From: Brevundimonas bacteroides DSM 4726 | Lineage (GTDB): Bacteria > Pseudomonadota > Alphaproteobacteria > Caulobacterales > Caulobacteraceae | Length of the DNA stretch: 64,000 bases | Assembly: GCF_000701445.1 (NCBI RefSeq) | Contig: NZ_JNIX01000007.1 | Span: 417,501-481,500 of the forward strand | Direction of reading: 5' to 3' | Shown: positions 62,462 through 64,000 of the stretch, piece by piece | Layout: every line of letters begins with the position of its first letter | Position numbering within the stretch: the first letter of the stretch is position 1 | Notes under the pieces: generated by a model | What the model was told of the DNA's origin: nothing | Database searches by the model: none | The model's input: the letters and a program-made list of their open reading frames with translations, nothing else | Translations under genes and position numbers: made by a program

Positions 62462-62851
62462 TCAATCGATCTGCACCTCACCGGTCTTGCCGTCGTAGGT
62501 GAGCCGGTGCTGCCGCAGGAAGCTGCGCCCGAGGATGATCGAGTGCCAGGACTCGGCCTCCAGCAACTTGACCCCGGTGAAGGGCTGGAACAGCAGCCGC
62601 CCCAGGTCGGGAACCCAGAGGCGCGCCGTGTAGATGTAGGCGCGATGCTTCCCGCCCACTCCGCTGATCTCGCCCTCGTCGGTGATGGGCAGCCCGAGCT
62701 TGCGGGCCAGCTCGTCATCGATGCATTCGCCGCCAGCCCCCGTATCGATCAGGGCCCGCAGCTTCTTGTGCGGCAAGTCGGGCGCGGCTCCGGGTGCCCC
62801 CTTCGATTTGAGTCCGATCTCGACCAGAAAAGTGGGCCCCAGCCTGACCAA
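62462..62851 (-). CDS. Retropepsin-like aspartic protease
   Basis: A 129-residue protein with one aspartic protease motif, L-I-D-T-G-A (D36), then a flap-like region and the second hydrophobic half I-I-L-G-R-S-F-L. Its size fits the retropepsin/clan AA group, which is active as a dimer. No signal peptide is seen. It lies 46 bases downstream of the gene at 62898-63146 and probably shares its transcript. Confidence 0.78.
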   Translation of the reverse strand: MVRLGPTFLVEIGLKSKGAPGAAPDLPHKKLRALIDTGAGGECIDDELARKLGLPITDEGEISGVGGKHRAYIYTARLWVPDLGRLLFQPFTGVKLLEAESWHSIILGRSFLRQHRLTYDGKTGEVQID

Positions 62852-62897
62852 AAGGTCCGCTGCTGTCTCTCCATTTGTGCCGCGCTTGAAGCCGGCC

Positions 62898-63146
62898 TTA
62901 GCCGAGATAGTGAGCCGGGGTGAAGATCATCCCGCCCGGCAGGGAAACCTGTTCCGCGCCGACCTGCCGGATCAAGTATGGCCCGTCGTCGAACGTCTCG
63001 ATCGCCATCGTCGCCGCGTCTTCGAAGGCGGTGAACACGCCCGCCAAAACGCCGTCATGGAAGACGACCCACTCGTTGGCGTGCTTCTCCTCCAGGTCAG
63101 CCCGCATCCGCTCAAAGGCGGAGATATCCTTCTTCAGAACGGCCAT
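62898..63146 (-). CDS. Small protein paired with retropepsin, DUF5678-like
   Basis: An 82-residue protein with A-F-E-R-M-R-A-D-L-E-E-K-H, then E-W-V-V-F-H-D-G and P-Y-L-I-R-Q-V-G-A. This resembles the DUF5678-type partner often encoded just before a retropepsin-like protein, which fits the arrangement here. It has no cysteines and no leader. ATG 63146 was chosen over a longer frame. The function is unknown. Confidence 0.68.
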   Translation of the reverse strand: MAVLKKDISAFERMRADLEEKHANEWVVFHDGVLAGVFTAFEDAATMAIETFDDGPYLIRQVGAEQVSLPGGMIFTPAHYLG

Positions 63147-63257
63147 GCGTGATTCCTCAGACGGCAAGGGGAACATGCAAAGTCAGAACGCCCAAACGGT
63201 TACTGAGGCTGGGCCGAGTCGCGCTGTGGAAAGTTAACGGGGCCGATCGCCGCGACC

Positions 63258-64000
63258 TCACCCAAATCGCGCCTGCAAATCCACGCTCGACGTCCGACCG
63301 ACGCTGTCCGCGCAGCTCCCCAGCCACTCGTCCGCCGCTGCCCGCCCGCGCGCCTTCAGGTCGTTCAGGAAGGTCCATTCGGTGTTGAACTTGGACCCCA
63401 GCGACAGGTCGCCCAGCCAGCCGTCGGCCTCGATGGCGTGCATCAGGATGTTGCGGTAGCGGTCGCGCTCTGACGGCATCAGCCGGCCCTCCTGGATCAG
63501 CTCCTGCACGAAGGCGACGGCGCGCAGCTCGGCCACCAGCGGCGCGTTGAAGACCACCTCGTTCAGCCGGTCGACGATGTCGCCCGCCGCCCGGGGCGCC
63601 TCGGCCCGTTCGAAGGCGTTGAGCGTGATCAGCAGGATGTCGTCGGGCGTATCCTCGTAGAACAGCGGCCACAGCGGCGGATTGGCCAGATAGCCGCCGT
63701 CCCAATAGGGTTCGCCCTCGATCTCCACCGCCTGGAACAGGTGCGGCAGGCAGGCCGAGGCGAGCAGCACCTGATCGGTGATTTCCTCGGACCGGAACAC
63801 TCGCGACTTGGCGTGGCGAACCGCCGTCGCCGCCACGAACAGCTTGATCTCGGAGGTCCGCACCGCCTCGAAATCGATCGCGGCGTCCAGAACGCGCTTG
63901 AGAGGATTGAGGTTGAACGGATTGAATTCATACGGCGACATCGACAGCGCCAGCGTCTCACCGGCCCGCCAGAACGCCGTGTCCTTCAGCCAGCCGGGCG
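63258..64000 (-). CDS. Patatin-like phospholipase (partial)
   Basis: The C-terminal 247 residues of a patatin family protein; the N-terminus with the G-x-S-x-G nucleophile lies beyond the right window edge. The frame runs open to the edge. The catalytic aspartate motif is visible in Y-W-D-G-G-Y, and upstream L-A-S-A-C-L-P-H-L-F-Q is typical of the family. The cell location is not visible. It is the only gene at this end of the window. Confidence 0.85.
   Translation of the reverse strand, partial: PGWLKDTAFWRAGETLALSMSPYEFNPFNLNPLKRVLDAAIDFEAVRTSEIKLFVAATAVRHAKSRVFRSEEITDQVLLASACLPHLFQAVEIEGEPYWDGGYLANPPLWPLFYEDTPDDILLITLNAFERAEAPRAAGDIVDRLNEVVFNAPLVAELRAVAFVQELIQEGRLMPSERDRYRNILMHAIEADGWLGDLSLGSKFNTEWTFLNDLKARGRAAADEWLGSCADSVGRTSSVDLQARFG

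Overview
This is ordinary, gene-dense, high-GC chromosome of an alphaproteobacterium, most likely Caulobacterales and probably Brevundimonas-like. The placement is inferred from several features. There is a circularly permuted two-piece tmRNA. There is an SspB-alpha ClpXP adaptor, a Coq4 protein and an NDUFS4-type complex I subunit. A direct-repeat LexA box of the GAAC-N7-GAAC type is present, as is a CXXC-less Mrp ATPase. Many genes are packed with 1-4 base overlaps. No prophage, insertion sequence, conjugative module or CRISPR array is visible.

Layout. 1-6.3 kb: a partial MBL-fold hydrolase, XerD, aroK-aroB with an acetyltransferase and a Tat-exported protein, Bpt (N-end rule leucyltransferase) and MotB. 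6.4-14.6 kb: tRNA-Leu, a large amino acid permease, HrpB helicase, two RNA methyltransferases, a GT2 glycosyltransferase and a TetR regulator. 14.6-21.4 kb: soluble lytic transglycosylase, dapA-smpB, a small cysteine protein behind a LexA box, and lon with a likely heat-shock promoter. 21.4-31.9 kb: tRNA-Val, a methyltransferase, hemB, isobutyryl-CoA-type dehydrogenase, the NDUFS4-like subunit, tRNA-Arg, a MetC-type lyase, an orphan amino-acid-binding lipoprotein beside a DAACS symporter, a rhodanese and an FeS-BCP photolyase. 31.9-41.7 kb: small DUF genes, UbiX, Coq4, transporters, fumC, RusA-like nuclease, a secreted C13-type peptidase, sspB and ssrA. 41.7-52.6 kb: a PP2C-kinase fusion, secreted tandem paralogues, miaA and mrp, folA and thyA with two unrelated genes between them, a divergent KARI and tRNA-Pro. 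52.8-64 kb: tRNA-Gln, a degenerate histidine-kinase/response-regulator pair, oligopeptidase B, a trypsin-like protease, acyl-CoA dehydrogenase, cytochrome b561, YceI, TsaC, an SMI1/SUKH protein, a retropepsin pair and a partial patatin.

How genes fit together. Protein quality control is over-represented. smpB, ssrA and sspB (tagging and delivery to ClpXP), lon, and bpt (N-degron tagging) all fall within 37 kb, and sspB lies directly next to ssrA. Folate and thymidylate genes (thyA, folA) face the same way but are separated by a DUF2188 gene and a TIR/nucleoside-deoxyribosyltransferase-like protein. This is the best candidate here for something undescribed. Other less ordinary spots are the LexA-controlled zinc-finger-like small protein, the PP2C-Ser/Thr kinase membrane fusion beside ssrA, tandem secreted paralogues, a retropepsin operon, an HWE/HisKA_2-like kinase without a phospho-acceptor histidine, and a 170-base palindromic element filling one convergent gap. 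All function calls come from reading motifs by eye; no database search was run.
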